Notes: a model not told the origin generated them from the sequence alone. Counted from the stretch's first letter, positions 1-9,414 are shown. The stretch: 64,000 nucleotides of DNA from Plantibacter auratus (GCF_050587365.1 NZ_JBOBFV010000006.1:50427-114426); one strand, 5' to 3'. A program made the numbers and translations.

Positions 1-784
1 GGCCGGGAAGTTCCTCGTCCTCGTCATCGCCGCGTTCCTCACGCTCGCGCCCGTCGTGTGGACGCTCATCACCGCGCTCACCCCGGCGAACGTCGCCACC
101 GGGCAGACCGAGTTCGGCCCGGGCGCGTTCATCGACGTCTTCCAGAAGATCCCGATCCTGCTCTACACCTGGAACAGCGCGCTCGTGACGCTCCTCATCG
201 CGGCCGGACAGATGCTCAGTGCGGCCATGGCCGGCTACGTGTTCGCGCGCTTCGACTTTGGCGGCAAGCGCATCCTGTTCGGACTCATCCTCGCCACGAT
301 GATGGTGCCGATGCAGGTGACGATCGTCCCCGTGTTCATGCTCATCCGCGGCATGGGACTCTCCGACACGCTCCTCGCGCTCATCATCCCGATGATCCCG
401 ACGGCGTTCGGCACGTTCCTCATGCGGCAGTACTTCATGGGGCTGCCGCCGGAGCTCGCCGAGGCGGCGCAGATCGACGGGGCGGGACCGTGGAAGATCT
501 TCTTCCGCATCTACCTGCCGCTCGCCGCCCCGGGCCTCGCGATCGTCGGCATCCTCGCGTTCAACTACCACTGGAACGAGTTCTTCCGACCGTTGATCCT
601 CACGATCAGCGAGCAGAACTTCACCCTCCCGCTCGGGCTCGTGACCCTGCAGGGCAACCTCGGCACCGGGTCGGTCGCGACCGTCCTCGCCGGTGTCGTC
701 CTGTCCATGATCCCGGCTGCGCTGGTCTTCGTCTTCGGCCAGAAGCCGCTGCGCGAAGGGCTCACCGCCGGCGTCAGCAAGTGA
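1..784 (+). CDS. Carbohydrate ABC transporter permease (MalG/CUT1 type), 5' truncated by the window
   Basis: Inner-membrane permease of a sugar ABC importer. The reading frame is open from base 2, so the true start lies upstream. Several hydrophobic segments are visible. The cytoplasmic coupling loop appears as AEAAQIDGAGPWKIFFRIYLP (EAA-x3-G type), the contact site for the ATPase. The C-terminus ends GLTAGVSK, typical of MalG-like subunits. It lies 53 bp upstream of a GH32 fructosidase on the same strand, so the transported sugar may be sucrose or a fructo-oligosaccharide; that substrate is inferred from context only. Family call is strong. Confidence 0.9.
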   Translation, partial: AGKFLVLVIAAFLTLAPVVWTLITALTPANVATGQTEFGPGAFIDVFQKIPILLYTWNSALVTLLIAAGQMLSAAMAGYVFARFDFGGKRILFGLILATMMVPMQVTIVPVFMLIRGMGLSDTLLALIIPMIPTAFGTFLMRQYFMGLPPELAEAAQIDGAGPWKIFFRIYLPLAAPGLAIVGILAFNYHWNEFFRPLILTISEQNFTLPLGLVTLQGNLGTGSVATVLAGVVLSMIPAALVFVFGQKPLREGLTAGVSK

Positions 785-837
785 CCAGCACCACCGCCCT
801 CCCCTCGATCCGACTGATCTCGAACCGAAAGGAAGCC

Positions 838-2175
838 ATGACCGGCCTCCACGCAACGCACGTCCTCGACCGCGGCTTCCCACTGCTGCACCCACGACCC
901 GAGGCCGGGTGGTTGAACGACCCCAACGGCATCATGTTCGTCGACGGTCGCTGGCACGTCTTCTTCCAGTACAACCCGGGGTCGGCCCGGCACGAGGACA
1001 TCCACTGGGGTCACGTGAGCTCGCCGGACCTGCTCGCCTGGGAGGAGCACCCGGTGGCCCTGGCGCCCCGGCCGGGCACCACCGACGGCTTCGGCTGTTG
1101 GAGTGGCGTCGGGGTCGTCGACCAGGGCCGGCCGGCCGTCGTCTACTCGGGCGCGCGTGATCGACACGGGTTCTCGGAGGTCGTCGTCGTCCACGGTTCG
1201 GCGGATGCGCAGGACTGGAGCGGCGAACGTGTCGTCGCGGCCTCGCTCCCCGCCGATGAGCGCGTGACGATGGTGCGCGACCCGTTCGTCTTCGAGCTGG
1301 GTGGGCGCCGCTGGGCGATCCAGGGTGCCGGCCGCTCCGACGTCGGTGGCGCACTACTCCTCTACGGTGTCGACGACCTCGACGCCTGGACCGAGGAGGG
1401 GTACCTGCTGACGGCCGAGGCACCGGTCGTCTCGGAGCTCGCTCCGTGTGAAGGGTGGGAGTGCCCGCAGCTCGTGCGGGTCGGCGACGACTGGGTGCTG
1501 CTGGTGTCGCTGTGGCTCGACGGCCAGCCGCACCGCGGGGTGGCCTGGGTCCTCGGCTCGATGGAGCTCGACGAGGCCACGGGGCGACCCGTGTTCAGCG
1601 CCCGGCGGACCGGCATCATCGACGAGGGATCGAGCTTCTACGCACCGCAGGCCGTGCAGTCCGACGGTTCGGACGGCCAGCCTGAGCGGGTGCTCCTCTG
1701 GGGATGGGCACAGGAGATCGCACCCGACGGCGTGCGCGGCCGGACGCAGGCGGACACCGACGAGCAGGGCTGGTCGGGCATGCTGACGTTCCCGCGCGAA
1801 CTCGTGGTCCACGGTGACGAGGTCGAGCTGATCCCCGCGCGGGAACTGACGGGACTCCGGGCCGAGGTCGTCGACGCGGCGGAACTCCCTGATCAGGCGG
1901 AGGTGCGACTCACGGGCGCAGGCACGGCCTCCCTCGAGCTGGAGGGCTCGGAGATGCAGGTGATCTGGCGGGGCGAGCTGGCCGAGGGTGACGAGGTCCG
2001 GATCCTCATCGACGCGTCCATCGTCGAGATCCACCACACCGGGCACCCCGCCCGGACGTTCCGGGCGTACCCGACTGACGGCGAGCGGTACGCCGTGCGG
2101 CACGACGCGGCCGTGCGGAGCGAAACGTGGTCGCTGGCCCTCCCCACGGCAGGCGGCGTGTCGGCATCCCACTGA
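838..2175 (+). CDS. Glycoside hydrolase family 32 beta-fructosidase (sucrase/levanase type)
   Basis: Hydrolyses terminal beta-fructosyl bonds in sucrose or short fructans. All three GH32 signatures are present: WLNDPNG with the nucleophile D28, the RDPF block with D148 (transition-state stabiliser) and WECPQL with acid/base E208. A C-terminal beta-sandwich follows from about residue 320. The open frame extends far upstream, but ATG 838 is chosen because it is preceded by GGAAG and starts just before the catalytic domain. At 445 residues with no signal peptide it should be cytoplasmic, acting on sugar brought in by the preceding ABC permease. Sucrose and levan specificity cannot be separated from sequence alone. 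Confidence 0.93.
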   Translation: MTGLHATHVLDRGFPLLHPRPEAGWLNDPNGIMFVDGRWHVFFQYNPGSARHEDIHWGHVSSPDLLAWEEHPVALAPRPGTTDGFGCWSGVGVVDQGRPAVVYSGARDRHGFSEVVVVHGSADAQDWSGERVVAASLPADERVTMVRDPFVFELGGRRWAIQGAGRSDVGGALLLYGVDDLDAWTEEGYLLTAEAPVVSELAPCEGWECPQLVRVGDDWVLLVSLWLDGQPHRGVAWVLGSMELDEATGRPVFSARRTGIIDEGSSFYAPQAVQSDGSDGQPERVLLWGWAQEIAPDGVRGRTQADTDEQGWSGMLTFPRELVVHGDEVELIPARELTGLRAEVVDAAELPDQAEVRLTGAGTASLELEGSEMQVIWRGELAEGDEVRILIDASIVEIHHTGHPARTFRAYPTDGERYAVRHDAAVRSETWSLALPTAGGVSASH

Positions 2176-2182
2176 CCCGGAA

Positions 2183-2225
2183 ACGCGGTGACGCGCGGCA
2201 CGGAATGCGCCGCGCGTCACCGCGT
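2183..2225. terminator. Bidirectional terminator hairpin between convergent genes
   Basis: A perfect 17-bp inverted repeat (arms 2183-2199 and 2209-2225, 9-nt loop) lies between the stop of the GH32 gene and the stop of the convergent hydrolase. There is no long T run, as is common for actinobacterial terminators. Confidence 0.8.
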
Positions 2226-2238
2226 GCAGTCGCCGGAC

Positions 2239-3075
2239 CTACTTCGCGAGGAACTCCAGGACGGCCTCGTTCCATTCCTCCGCGTGGCTGACGTTGACGC
2301 CGTGCGGCGCACCCTTGACGACATACAGCGTCGACGTCGGGATCGCCGCGTGCGTCCGTGCACCGGAGCCCTCGAAGGGGACGGTCGCATCGCTGTCGCC
2401 GTGGATGACGAGCGTCGGGACCGTGACGTTCGGCAAGTCGTCGCGGAAGTCGGTGTTCGCGAACGACGCCATCGCCTCGAGCGCGGCGGGCTTGAACGCC
2501 TGGTGCGCGAGCGCGAGGGCTTCCTGACGCTGCTCCTCCGTGACCTTCAGCTCGCCGTCGACCGAGAAGAAGTCGGTCGTGAACTGGTCGTAGAACGCGT
2601 CCTGGTCCGCCGTGAGACCTGCGGTCATCTTCGCGGCCTCGGAGACGGGGAGCGGACCGTCCGGGTTGCCGGGGGTCTGCAGCAGGTAGGGCGGCACTGC
2701 GGAGGCGAACACCGCACTGTGGATGCGCTCCGAACCGTGGCGGGTGAAGTACCGGGCGACCTCGCCGCCACCCATCGAGAACCCGACGAGCGTCACGTCG
2801 CGCAGGTCGAGGGCTTCGATGACGGCCTGCAGGTCGTCGGTGAGCCGGTCGTAGCCGTAACCGGTCAGCGGCTTGTCGCTGCGACCGAAGCCGCGGCGAT
2901 CGTAGGTGATGACACGGTAGCCGGCGGCCTCGAAGGCCGGGACCTGTTCCTTCCACGACTCGCCCGACAGCGGCCACCCGTGGATGAGGACGACCGGGCG
3001 TCCGGTGCCGCCGGTGTCGTCGACGTGCAGCTTCGTCTCCTTCAGCAGGCCGTGGTGTGCGGTGATCTCCGACAT
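2239..3075 (-). CDS. Alpha/beta hydrolase, non-haem chloroperoxidase/esterase family
   Basis: A 278-residue alpha/beta-hydrolase. It shows the oxyanion segment VLIHGW (32-34), nucleophile S100 in GFSMGGGE, acid D229 in HGDSDATVP and catalytic H258 in GAPHG, a complete triad. The overall pattern (HGWPLSGESW, YDRRGFGRSDKP) is that of cofactor-free haloperoxidases, which are physiologically mostly esterases or perhydrolases. No signal peptide, so cytoplasmic. It is convergent with the GH32 gene and downstream of a LuxR regulator on the same strand, about 140 bp away. The natural substrate cannot be read from the sequence. Confidence 0.92.
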   Translation of the reverse strand: MSEITAHHGLLKETKLHVDDTGGTGRPVVLIHGWPLSGESWKEQVPAFEAAGYRVITYDRRGFGRSDKPLTGYGYDRLTDDLQAVIEALDLRDVTLVGFSMGGGEVARYFTRHGSERIHSAVFASAVPPYLLQTPGNPDGPLPVSEAAKMTAGLTADQDAFYDQFTTDFFSVDGELKVTEEQRQEALALAHQAFKPAALEAMASFANTDFRDDLPNVTVPTLVIHGDSDATVPFEGSGARTHAAIPTSTLYVVKGAPHGVNVSHAEEWNEAVLEFLAK

Positions 3076-3213
3076 GGCGTTCCTCTCCCGGGCCGCAGGT
3101 CGCGGCCACTCAGACCAGCTTCGGAGGGAGTGCCGCGAGCGGATGGGGGCTTGCGAACCGCGAGGCGATGTCCTATCCGATGAAGACTCCGGCGACGTGG
3201 CGACCCGGCACGT

Positions 3214-4845
3214 TCACCGCTCGGTCGGGAGCAGCCCCAACCGCCGTGCGGTGGCCAGCGCGTCCTCGCGGGAGTCGACACCGAGCTTCCGGTAGACGTT
3301 CCGGAAGTGGAACTTCACCGTGTTCGCGGACACGTACAGCGCCTGCGCGATGTCCTGCCGGGTCCGGCCCTCCGCGGAGAGCTGGAGGATCCGACGCTCG
3401 GTGGCGGTGAGCTCCACGAGCTGCACGGTCTCCGGCGTCGGCTCGGGACTCGAGGCGAGCGTCCGCTCGATCCGCGCATGGGTCTCGCTGGGCGACATCG
3501 TGCCGAGGAGGTGTCGAAGCGGCCTGCGCGGCGCGACCACGAACGGTGTGAGCATCCCGGTCCGCGCCGTCGTCGCGATCGCCTGCAGGAGATGCCGCCG
3601 ACCGTCCTCGTCCGAGTCGTCGGCGAGCGCCGAGGTGATGAGCAGCTCCGTCTGCGCACCGGCGTCGATGTGCTCCTCTGCGAGCCCGGCGGTTGCGAGC
3701 TCCCGCGCGAGGGGTTTGCGGTCGGTCAGGAGCGCGAGCCGCGAGGCGACCGCCGCGGTGTGGGCGTTCCGGTCACGGCCGTCGAGGAGGACGCTGGCCT
3801 CCGTCGGACGGTCGAGGGCGAGGAGGAGTGACGCTTCCACGGCGTCGAGCAGTCGCTCCGACCCGGCATGACGCAGGCTGCGACCGGCGAACACGCGGGT
3901 GCGTTCGATGAGCTGCAGCGCCGCCCGTCGATCGCCCCAGAGGAGTGCGTGCTGCGCTTGCGCGTAGGTGATGAACGGCGCCCAGGACCGCTCGCGGTTG
4001 ACCTGGAGCTCGAGCGTCGCGAGCGCCGCCTCCGCCGCCGCCCGGTCGACGCGGGCGATGGCGATCAAGGCCCGGGCGATGGCACCCGACAGTTGGACCA
4101 GCGGGACCATCCACCCGTGCGCGCCGCCCCCGTCGTCGTGGCGTCCGAGCCAGCGGTCCGCTTCTACGATCTCGCCGCGCACCGCGTAGAGCAGGGCGAG
4201 CTTGCCGGAGGCGTCACCGCCGTTCCGGCCGTCCCACGACTCGTGTCGGAGCTCGTACGCCTCGCGGAGCACGAGGCTCGCCTCGTGGAGGTCACCTACG
4301 AGCAGTTTCGTGATCCCCACCTGCAACAGGGCGGTGGGGACGCGGGGCGCGAACTCGGTCGGGCGGTGCACGCGGGCCCGTCGCGCGAGCTCCTCGGTGA
4401 TCCGCGCGTAGTGCAACGCGCGCTGGTGCCGACCGTGCACGCGGTAGGCGATCATGAACGCCGTCGATGCGCTCAGGCTGATGCGCGCGAGCTCGGTGCG
4501 AGCTCGGTCCCGGAGGTCGTCGGGATCGGTCGGGAGCTGGAACCGCCCCACCGACTGGTCGAGTGCGTCGGTCTCCCCACGGATGTTGAGCCGGATCTCC
4601 CGGACGGCGAAGACGATGGGGTGGTTCGAGAGCACGCGCGCCGGGAGCGCCTGCAGCGCACGGTCGAGCGTCGCGAGGTCGAGCGCCATGAGGATCCCCC
4701 ACTCGTACTCGATCACCGAGACGACCGTGTCCCAGTCCTCCTCCTGGATGGCCGTGGTGAGGAGACGGGTGACCGGGGCGACGTCCGTGGGGTGGAGGAA
4801 CCCCGCCCCGAGGGAGGGAAAGTACCTATTCCGACCGATGTGCAC
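3214..4845 (-). CDS. LuxR-family transcriptional regulator with long helical sensor region
   Basis: A 543-residue protein ending in a LuxR-type HTH (about 475-543). ELTATERRILQLSAEGRTRQ begins the domain, followed by the recognition helix around VSANTVKFHFRNVYRKLGV. The preceding 470 residues are rich in alanine, leucine and paired helices, resembling the TPR-like part of MalT/LAL regulators, but no Walker A motif is visible, so it is not a full LAL ATPase. The listed GTG start has no clear ribosome site; an internal start is possible. It is followed on the same strand by the alpha/beta hydrolase and is divergent from the surface protein at 5.0 kb; either could be its target, which is inference. 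Confidence 0.85.
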   Translation of the reverse strand: MHIGRNRYFPSLGAGFLHPTDVAPVTRLLTTAIQEEDWDTVVSVIEYEWGILMALDLATLDRALQALPARVLSNHPIVFAVREIRLNIRGETDALDQSVGRFQLPTDPDDLRDRARTELARISLSASTAFMIAYRVHGRHQRALHYARITEELARRARVHRPTEFAPRVPTALLQVGITKLLVGDLHEASLVLREAYELRHESWDGRNGGDASGKLALLYAVRGEIVEADRWLGRHDDGGGAHGWMVPLVQLSGAIARALIAIARVDRAAAEAALATLELQVNRERSWAPFITYAQAQHALLWGDRRAALQLIERTRVFAGRSLRHAGSERLLDAVEASLLLALDRPTEASVLLDGRDRNAHTAAVASRLALLTDRKPLARELATAGLAEEHIDAGAQTELLITSALADDSDEDGRRHLLQAIATTARTGMLTPFVVAPRRPLRHLLGTMSPSETHARIERTLASSPEPTPETVQLVELTATERRILQLSAEGRTRQDIAQALYVSANTVKFHFRNVYRKLGVDSREDALATARRLGLLPTER

Positions 4846-4956
4846 GGGTCAACCCTAGGTGACCCTCACCTGTCGGGGAACACCCGGGGCAGGATGCGGG
4901 GTGGTCTTTGGCCGATCCGCCCGGAACGCGTCGGGGTTGCCGCTCTACTGATCCTC

Positions 4957-4974
4957 GGCCCCTCAGCTGGGGCC
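4957..4974 (+). other. Leader hairpin upstream of surface-protein gene
   Basis: A perfect 6-bp stem (GGCCCC/GGGGCC) with loop TCAGCT lies 46 bases before the start of the surface-protein gene. It may be a leader structure or the end of an upstream transcript. No known riboswitch class is recognised. Confidence 0.4.
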
Positions 4975-5020
4975 AGGTTTTCGGCGGGCGCACCGCCGCT
5001 TCACGGGGAAGGCAACACAC

Positions 5021-8000
5021 ATGCAGCAGCACACGGGTCGAAGGAGTCACCGCGCACGGTGGCGGAACCGGTGGGGCGCACCGTCCGCCGCTCGCGCGAC
5101 CATGGGGATCATCGGGGTGACCGTCCTGTCGGCGCTCTCGCTCGTCGGGGTCGGCTCGAGCGCGCAGGCGCTGCCCGGGACGCCGGGGACGCCGCAGTCG
5201 GGATCGATCGTCTACGCCGAGGACTTCGAGAACGGAGCGACGTCGCCGACGTACATCGAGGACTACGTCGGCGCCGACGGCACGCGCTACACCGCGGACG
5301 CCTCCTGGCGCGACCACGCCCAGTGCAACGGCAACGTGACGAGCTTCGCCTCGTCAGCGGAGCCGCAGTGTTTCGCGGAATCGGCGTCCGGTGAAGGACG
5401 CACGCGGCAGCTCGCCTGGGCCCTCGGCGCCGGCGACACGTCCAACCACTCCGTGAGCGCCTGGACGTCTCAGCAGAACCTCACCATGAACCCGCCGAAC
5501 GCGGTCGAGTTCGCGACCGTCGACCCGATCGCGCTCACGAGCGCCGGCCGGTTCCTCACGACCTCGGTGGACCTCGCCGCGGTGTCCTGCAACGCGTCGC
5601 AGCAGCCCGTCCTCGAGTTCTTCCTCACCGACGACCAGGGCGATGCGCACTCCGTCGGTGCCGTCAACGGGTGCACCGCAGCCGGTTCCCGCTCCGTCAC
5701 CGCGCCGGCGACCGGTGCGGCCGGGGCGGAGAACGTCCGCGTCGGCACCTACGTCTCGCCGGGAGCCGTCCTGCTCCCCGGGGCGACCGTCGGCATCGTC
5801 GCCCGCAACCTGACCGGCGGCGGCACGGCCGGCAACGACCACGCCTTCGACAACATCCAGGTGCTCGACGTCTCCCCGCAGCTGGACAAGTCGTTCAGCC
5901 CGGCGAGCGTCGTCGCCGGTGAGACGTCCACGCTGACCCTCACGATCACCAACACCGACGAGCTCGCGGCGAAGAACGGCTGGTCCTTCACGGACGCGCT
6001 GCCCGCCGGCCTGACGATCGCCGACGGCGACGCCTCGACCACCTGCCCGTCGGGTGTGGTCACCGCGCCCGAGGGCGGCTCGTCGATCGACGTCACCGGG
6101 AACCTCAGCCAGGGCATGACCTCCTGCGCCGTCACCGTCGAGGTCACGTCGCCCGTCGCCGGGACGTTCACGAACGGTCCCGACAACATCACGAGCGTGG
6201 GCCTCAACCCGCCGGCCGACGCCACGGTCGAGTTCGTGCCGCAGGCTCCCGCGATCACCGTCGTGAAGTCCGCGTCACCCGCTGCTGCGGAGTACGCCGT
6301 CGGCGACGAGATCACCTACTCCTTCCTCGTCACCAACACCGGCAACGTGCCGCTCACCGACGTCCAGGTCGACGAGGGCGCGTTCACCGGGACCGGTGAC
6401 CTCTCCGACGTCGTCTGCCCGCCGGGAGCGGCGACGCTCGCCCCCGCGGCGGCCGTCACCTGCGAGGCCACCTACACGATGACGCAGGCCGACATCGATG
6501 CCGGCACCGTCTCGAACTCGGCCACCGCGACCGGGACACCGCCGCAGGGCCAGCCGCCGGTCTCACCGCCGTCCGAGGTCACCATCCCGGGCGTGGCCCA
6601 GGCCCCGGCCCTCACCGTCGCGAAGTCGGCGACGCCGACGACGGTCGCGAACGCCGGCGAGGACGTCACCTACTCGTTCCTCGTCACCAACACCGGCAAC
6701 GTCACCCTCTCCGACGTCTCGATCATCGAGGGCGAGTTCACCGGCACCGGCGAGCTCTCCGACGTGGTGTGCCCGGCCGCAGCCGGCTCGCTCGCCCCGG
6801 CGGCGACCGTCACCTGCGAGGCGAGCTACACGGTCACGCAGGCCGATGTCGACGCCGGCTCGGTGACCAACTCGGCGACCGCGACCGGCACCCCGCCGGC
6901 AGGCGGCACTCCCCCGGTCTCACCGCCGTCGGAGACCACGGTCGAGTTCCCCGCAGCGCCCGCCATCACGGTGGCGAAGTCAGCGACGCCGACCACGGTC
7001 GCGAACGCCGGCGAGGACGTCACCTACTCGTTCCTCGTCACCAACACCGGCAACGTCACCCTCACCGACGTCCAGGTCGTCGAGGGCGACTTCACCGGCA
7101 CCGGTGAGCTCTCCGACGTCGTCTGCCCGCCCGCGGCAGGTGCGCTCGCTCCCGCCGCGACCGTCACCTGCGAGGCCACCTACACGGTGACCCAGGCCGA
7201 CGTCGACGCGGGATCCGTCACGAACACCGCGACCGCGACCGGCACCCCGCCGAACGGTGGCACTCCCCCGGTCTCGCCGCCGTCGGAGACCACCGTCGCG
7301 TTCCCGGCGACACCCGCCATCACGATCGTGAAGTCGGCCGATGCGGTGGCCCAGGACGGCCTCGCGGTCGGCCAGGTCGTCACCTACTCCTTCCTCCTCA
7401 CCAACACCGGGAACGTCACGCTGACGAACCCGACGGTGGTGGAAGGGGAGTTCTCAGGCGCCGGCGAGCTGTCCGACGTCGTCTGCCCGGCCGAAGCCGC
7501 TTCGTTGGCACCGGGCGCGACGATCACCTGCGAGGCCACCTACACGGTCGTGCAGGCAGACGTCGACGCGGGGCTGATCACGAACTCCGCGACCGCGACG
7601 GCGACGCCGCCGAGCAGTGTGAACGGTGTGCCGCCGGTCTCGCCGCCATCGGAGGTCACGATCCCGTCGCCGCCCGTCCCCGGCCTCTCGGTGGTCAAGA
7701 CGGCCGATGTCGAGCGGGCCACGACTGCGGGACAGGTCATCACCTACTCGTTCCAGGTGACGAACACCGGCAACGTCACCCTTCGTGACGTCGCGGTCCA
7801 GGAAGGTGACTTCACCGGCACGGGCACGCTGTCCGCGATCACCTGCCCGACGGGCACGGCGCTCCTCGCCCCCGGGCTCCAGGTCGTCTGCACCGCGACC
7901 TACACGGTCACCCAAGCGGACCTGAACGCGGGCTCGATCCGCAACACCGCGTTCGGGACCGGCACGACGCCGGGCGGCGAGTCGTTCACCTCCGACCCGT

Positions 8001-8140
8001 CCACGGCGACCGTGAGCACGCCGGGTCCGGTGCTCGCCTCGACCGGAACGACCGTCGCACCACTGGTGGTCGGGGCGGCGATCCTGCTGTTGCTCGGTAC
8101 CGGGCTCGTCATCCGACGCCGCCTCGTCACCGGACGCTGA
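5021..8140 (+). CDS. LAxTG wall-anchored surface protein with five tandem DUF11/DUF7507-like repeats
   Basis: A 1039-residue secreted, wall-anchored protein. Residues 1-50 form a signal peptide (Arg-rich start, hydrophobic core, SSAQA cleavage region). A non-repeated globular region (about 55-290) is followed by one divergent DUF11-like domain (about 290-405). Five repeats of about 120 residues then begin near 406, 526, 646, 766 and 887. Each holds YSF.VTNTGNV, a TCxATYT.TQAD segment and NSATATGTPP. The C-terminus has a sorting signal: LASTG at 1005-1009, hydrophobic helix, RRR tail. LAxTG is the motif favoured by actinobacterial class E sortases. No sortase is adjacent. Likely an adhesin or stalk; ligand unknown. 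Confidence 0.88.
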   Translation: MQQHTGRRSHRARWRNRWGAPSAARATMGIIGVTVLSALSLVGVGSSAQALPGTPGTPQSGSIVYAEDFENGATSPTYIEDYVGADGTRYTADASWRDHAQCNGNVTSFASSAEPQCFAESASGEGRTRQLAWALGAGDTSNHSVSAWTSQQNLTMNPPNAVEFATVDPIALTSAGRFLTTSVDLAAVSCNASQQPVLEFFLTDDQGDAHSVGAVNGCTAAGSRSVTAPATGAAGAENVRVGTYVSPGAVLLPGATVGIVARNLTGGGTAGNDHAFDNIQVLDVSPQLDKSFSPASVVAGETSTLTLTITNTDELAAKNGWSFTDALPAGLTIADGDASTTCPSGVVTAPEGGSSIDVTGNLSQGMTSCAVTVEVTSPVAGTFTNGPDNITSVGLNPPADATVEFVPQAPAITVVKSASPAAAEYAVGDEITYSFLVTNTGNVPLTDVQVDEGAFTGTGDLSDVVCPPGAATLAPAAAVTCEATYTMTQADIDAGTVSNSATATGTPPQGQPPVSPPSEVTIPGVAQAPALTVAKSATPTTVANAGEDVTYSFLVTNTGNVTLSDVSIIEGEFTGTGELSDVVCPAAAGSLAPAATVTCEASYTVTQADVDAGSVTNSATATGTPPAGGTPPVSPPSETTVEFPAAPAITVAKSATPTTVANAGEDVTYSFLVTNTGNVTLTDVQVVEGDFTGTGELSDVVCPPAAGALAPAATVTCEATYTVTQADVDAGSVTNTATATGTPPNGGTPPVSPPSETTVAFPATPAITIVKSADAVAQDGLAVGQVVTYSFLLTNTGNVTLTNPTVVEGEFSGAGELSDVVCPAEAASLAPGATITCEATYTVVQADVDAGLITNSATATATPPSSVNGVPPVSPPSEVTIPSPPVPGLSVVKTADVERATTAGQVITYSFQVTNTGNVTLRDVAVQEGDFTGTGTLSAITCPTGTALLAPGLQVVCTATYTVTQADLNAGSIRNTAFGTGTTPGGESFTSDPSTATVSTPGPVLASTGTTVAPLVVGAAILLLLGTGLVIRRRLVTGR
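6238..8020 (+). repeat. Five tandem about 360-bp repeats within the surface-protein gene
   Basis: Repeat units start near 6238, 6598, 6958, 7318 and 7681. Units 2 and 3 are nearly identical over long stretches of nucleotide sequence, for example the segments around 6610-6710 and 6970-7070. This makes copy-number change by recombination, and assembly collapse, plausible. Confidence 0.8.
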
Positions 8141-8157
8141 CCCGGAACCGACCGATC

Positions 8158-8189
8158 GGGCGGGTCGAGCCTTCGGGCTCGGCCCGCCC
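8158..8189 (+). terminator. Strong terminator hairpin with TTCG tetraloop
   Basis: A 14-bp stem (arms 8158-8171 and 8176-8189, one G-T pair) closed by the stable TTCG tetraloop lies 18 bases after the stop of the surface-protein gene. Confidence 0.85.
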
Positions 8190-8223
8190 GTCGTCCTTCC
8201 ACCACCACTACCCTGTTGAGGCC

Positions 8224-8784
8224 ATGAGAACCGCGACCACCACGACCCTGCTCCGCTGCGCGGCCTTCGGCGCCGTCGGTGCCGTCATCCTGTTCCTCGT
8301 CAGCCCGCTGACGTCGACCGCCGCGGTGCTCAACCCCGTGCTCTACGCCGCGATCGCCGCCGTCACGATGGTCATGCCGATGCTCGCCAGGCGTTGGACG
8401 GGCGTCCCCGGTGCGACGGTGCTCACCGCAGCCGTCACCGGGCTCCTCGCGCTGCCCGTCACGGCCCTCGGCCCGGCGATCATCGTCGCGCTCGTCGTCC
8501 CGGCAGCCGCGATCGACCTGGTGCTCGCCCGCCGACGGCACCCCGCCCGCACGACGACCTGGCTTGCGGCCGCGGCCGGTGGCGTCGCGATCTGGGCGCT
8601 GTCCTTCGCGGTGATCTCACCCGATCTCGTCTCACCGGTGCTCGTCATCGTGCTGCTCGCGGTCCGCGTCGTGAGCTACGTCCTCGCGATGGAGCTGGCC
8701 GGTCTCGTCGCCGGGCGCCTCCGCCGATCCGGCGTGCGATCAGGGCGTCGCCGGGACGTCCGCCGAGGATCCTCCGACGCCTGA
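8224..8784 (+). CDS. Small integral membrane protein, possibly ECF-transporter S-component-like
   Basis: A 186-residue protein with about five to six hydrophobic helices separated by short loops, ending in an Arg-rich cytoplasmic tail. The alternating Ala/Val/Leu helices with a PG-containing turn (TGVPGATVLTAAVTGLLA) resemble actinobacterial YkoE-type S components of ECF vitamin transporters. This is a weak similarity and no EcfT/EcfA genes are next to it. The ATG is preceded closely by TACCCT, so it may be transcribed with a very short leader. It ends six bases from the convergent gene at 8791. Function unassigned. Confidence 0.6.
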   Translation: MRTATTTTLLRCAAFGAVGAVILFLVSPLTSTAAVLNPVLYAAIAAVTMVMPMLARRWTGVPGATVLTAAVTGLLALPVTALGPAIIVALVVPAAAIDLVLARRRHPARTTTWLAAAAGGVAIWALSFAVISPDLVSPVLVIVLLAVRVVSYVLAMELAGLVAGRLRRSGVRSGRRRDVRRGSSDA

Positions 8785-8790
8785 TCCGCG

Positions 8791-9414
8791 TCAGCCTGCA
8801 GCCGCAGCATTCCACCGGAGGCGGCCGGGGTCAGCGTCCCACTCCTCCAGCAGCGCTGCACCGGAGGCGACCGGGAAGGTCGTGATCAGGCGCTCGTCGA
8901 TGCCGTACACGAGCGCGACGGCGTCGGTGTCCGTCGGTTCGCCGAGCCCCAGAACCATCCGACCGGACGGGCCGTCGGCCATCCGTACCGGTCGTGCGAG
9001 CAGGTCCTGCGCGGCCGCCGTCACCCGCGACAGCAGGGACGACGCACGGGCCCATGGGACGAACTCGTCGTCAGGGAGACCGAACGCGCGCGCGAGCGCT
9101 CCGTCCAGCCAGCGGTCGCGTTTCAACCCGTAGGGTGTCGGGACCGCCGAGAGCAGGTAGCCGTAGACGTGGAGGAGCCCGGCGTTCCCGACCGGCCAGA
9201 CCACGGCGAGGCCGGCGCGCGCATGCAGCGCCTCGAACAGCGCACGTGGGATCACGGGCCCGCCCGTGTGCTCGTCGATGACGGTCGACGCACCCCACGA
9301 GGCGAACCGGCCTGCCACCGTGTCCTCGTCGATCGCCGCACCCAACCAGGAGTGCTCCTCGAGCACGGTCGAGGGTTCGGTCTCTGCTCGTCGCGCGAGC
9401 TCCGTCATCATCAC
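8791..9414 (-). CDS. Conserved hypothetical protein
   Basis: A 207-residue soluble protein with no signal peptide or membrane segment. Recognisable stretches include FASWGASTVIDEHTGGPVIP, VWPVGNAGLLHVYGYLLS and a region with YGLKRDRW. I do not recognise the family. The segment PVGNAGLLHVYGYLLSAVPT reads like a protein that checks an output value against a range, but no catalytic motif is clear. The first codons are MMMTEL, so the exact start among the successive ATGs is uncertain. It is divergent from the phosphonate-type cluster and shares its 145-bp upstream region, including the candidate PHO box. Confidence 0.6.
   Translation of the reverse strand: MMMTELARRAETEPSTVLEEHSWLGAAIDEDTVAGRFASWGASTVIDEHTGGPVIPRALFEALHARAGLAVVWPVGNAGLLHVYGYLLSAVPTPYGLKRDRWLDGALARAFGLPDDEFVPWARASSLLSRVTAAAQDLLARPVRMADGPSGRMVLGLGEPTDTDAVALVYGIDERLITTFPVASGAALLEEWDADPGRLRWNAAAAG

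Noticed and set aside
58..837. Long open frame continuing upstream of the GH32 start
   Set aside because: It overlaps the ABC permease in a different frame and is Arg/His-rich, as expected for an off-frame reading of GC-rich DNA.
3868..5394. A 508-codon plus-strand frame opposite the LuxR regulator
   Set aside because: Antisense shadow with no domain, start site or continuity of sense; the minus-strand LuxR gene is convincing.
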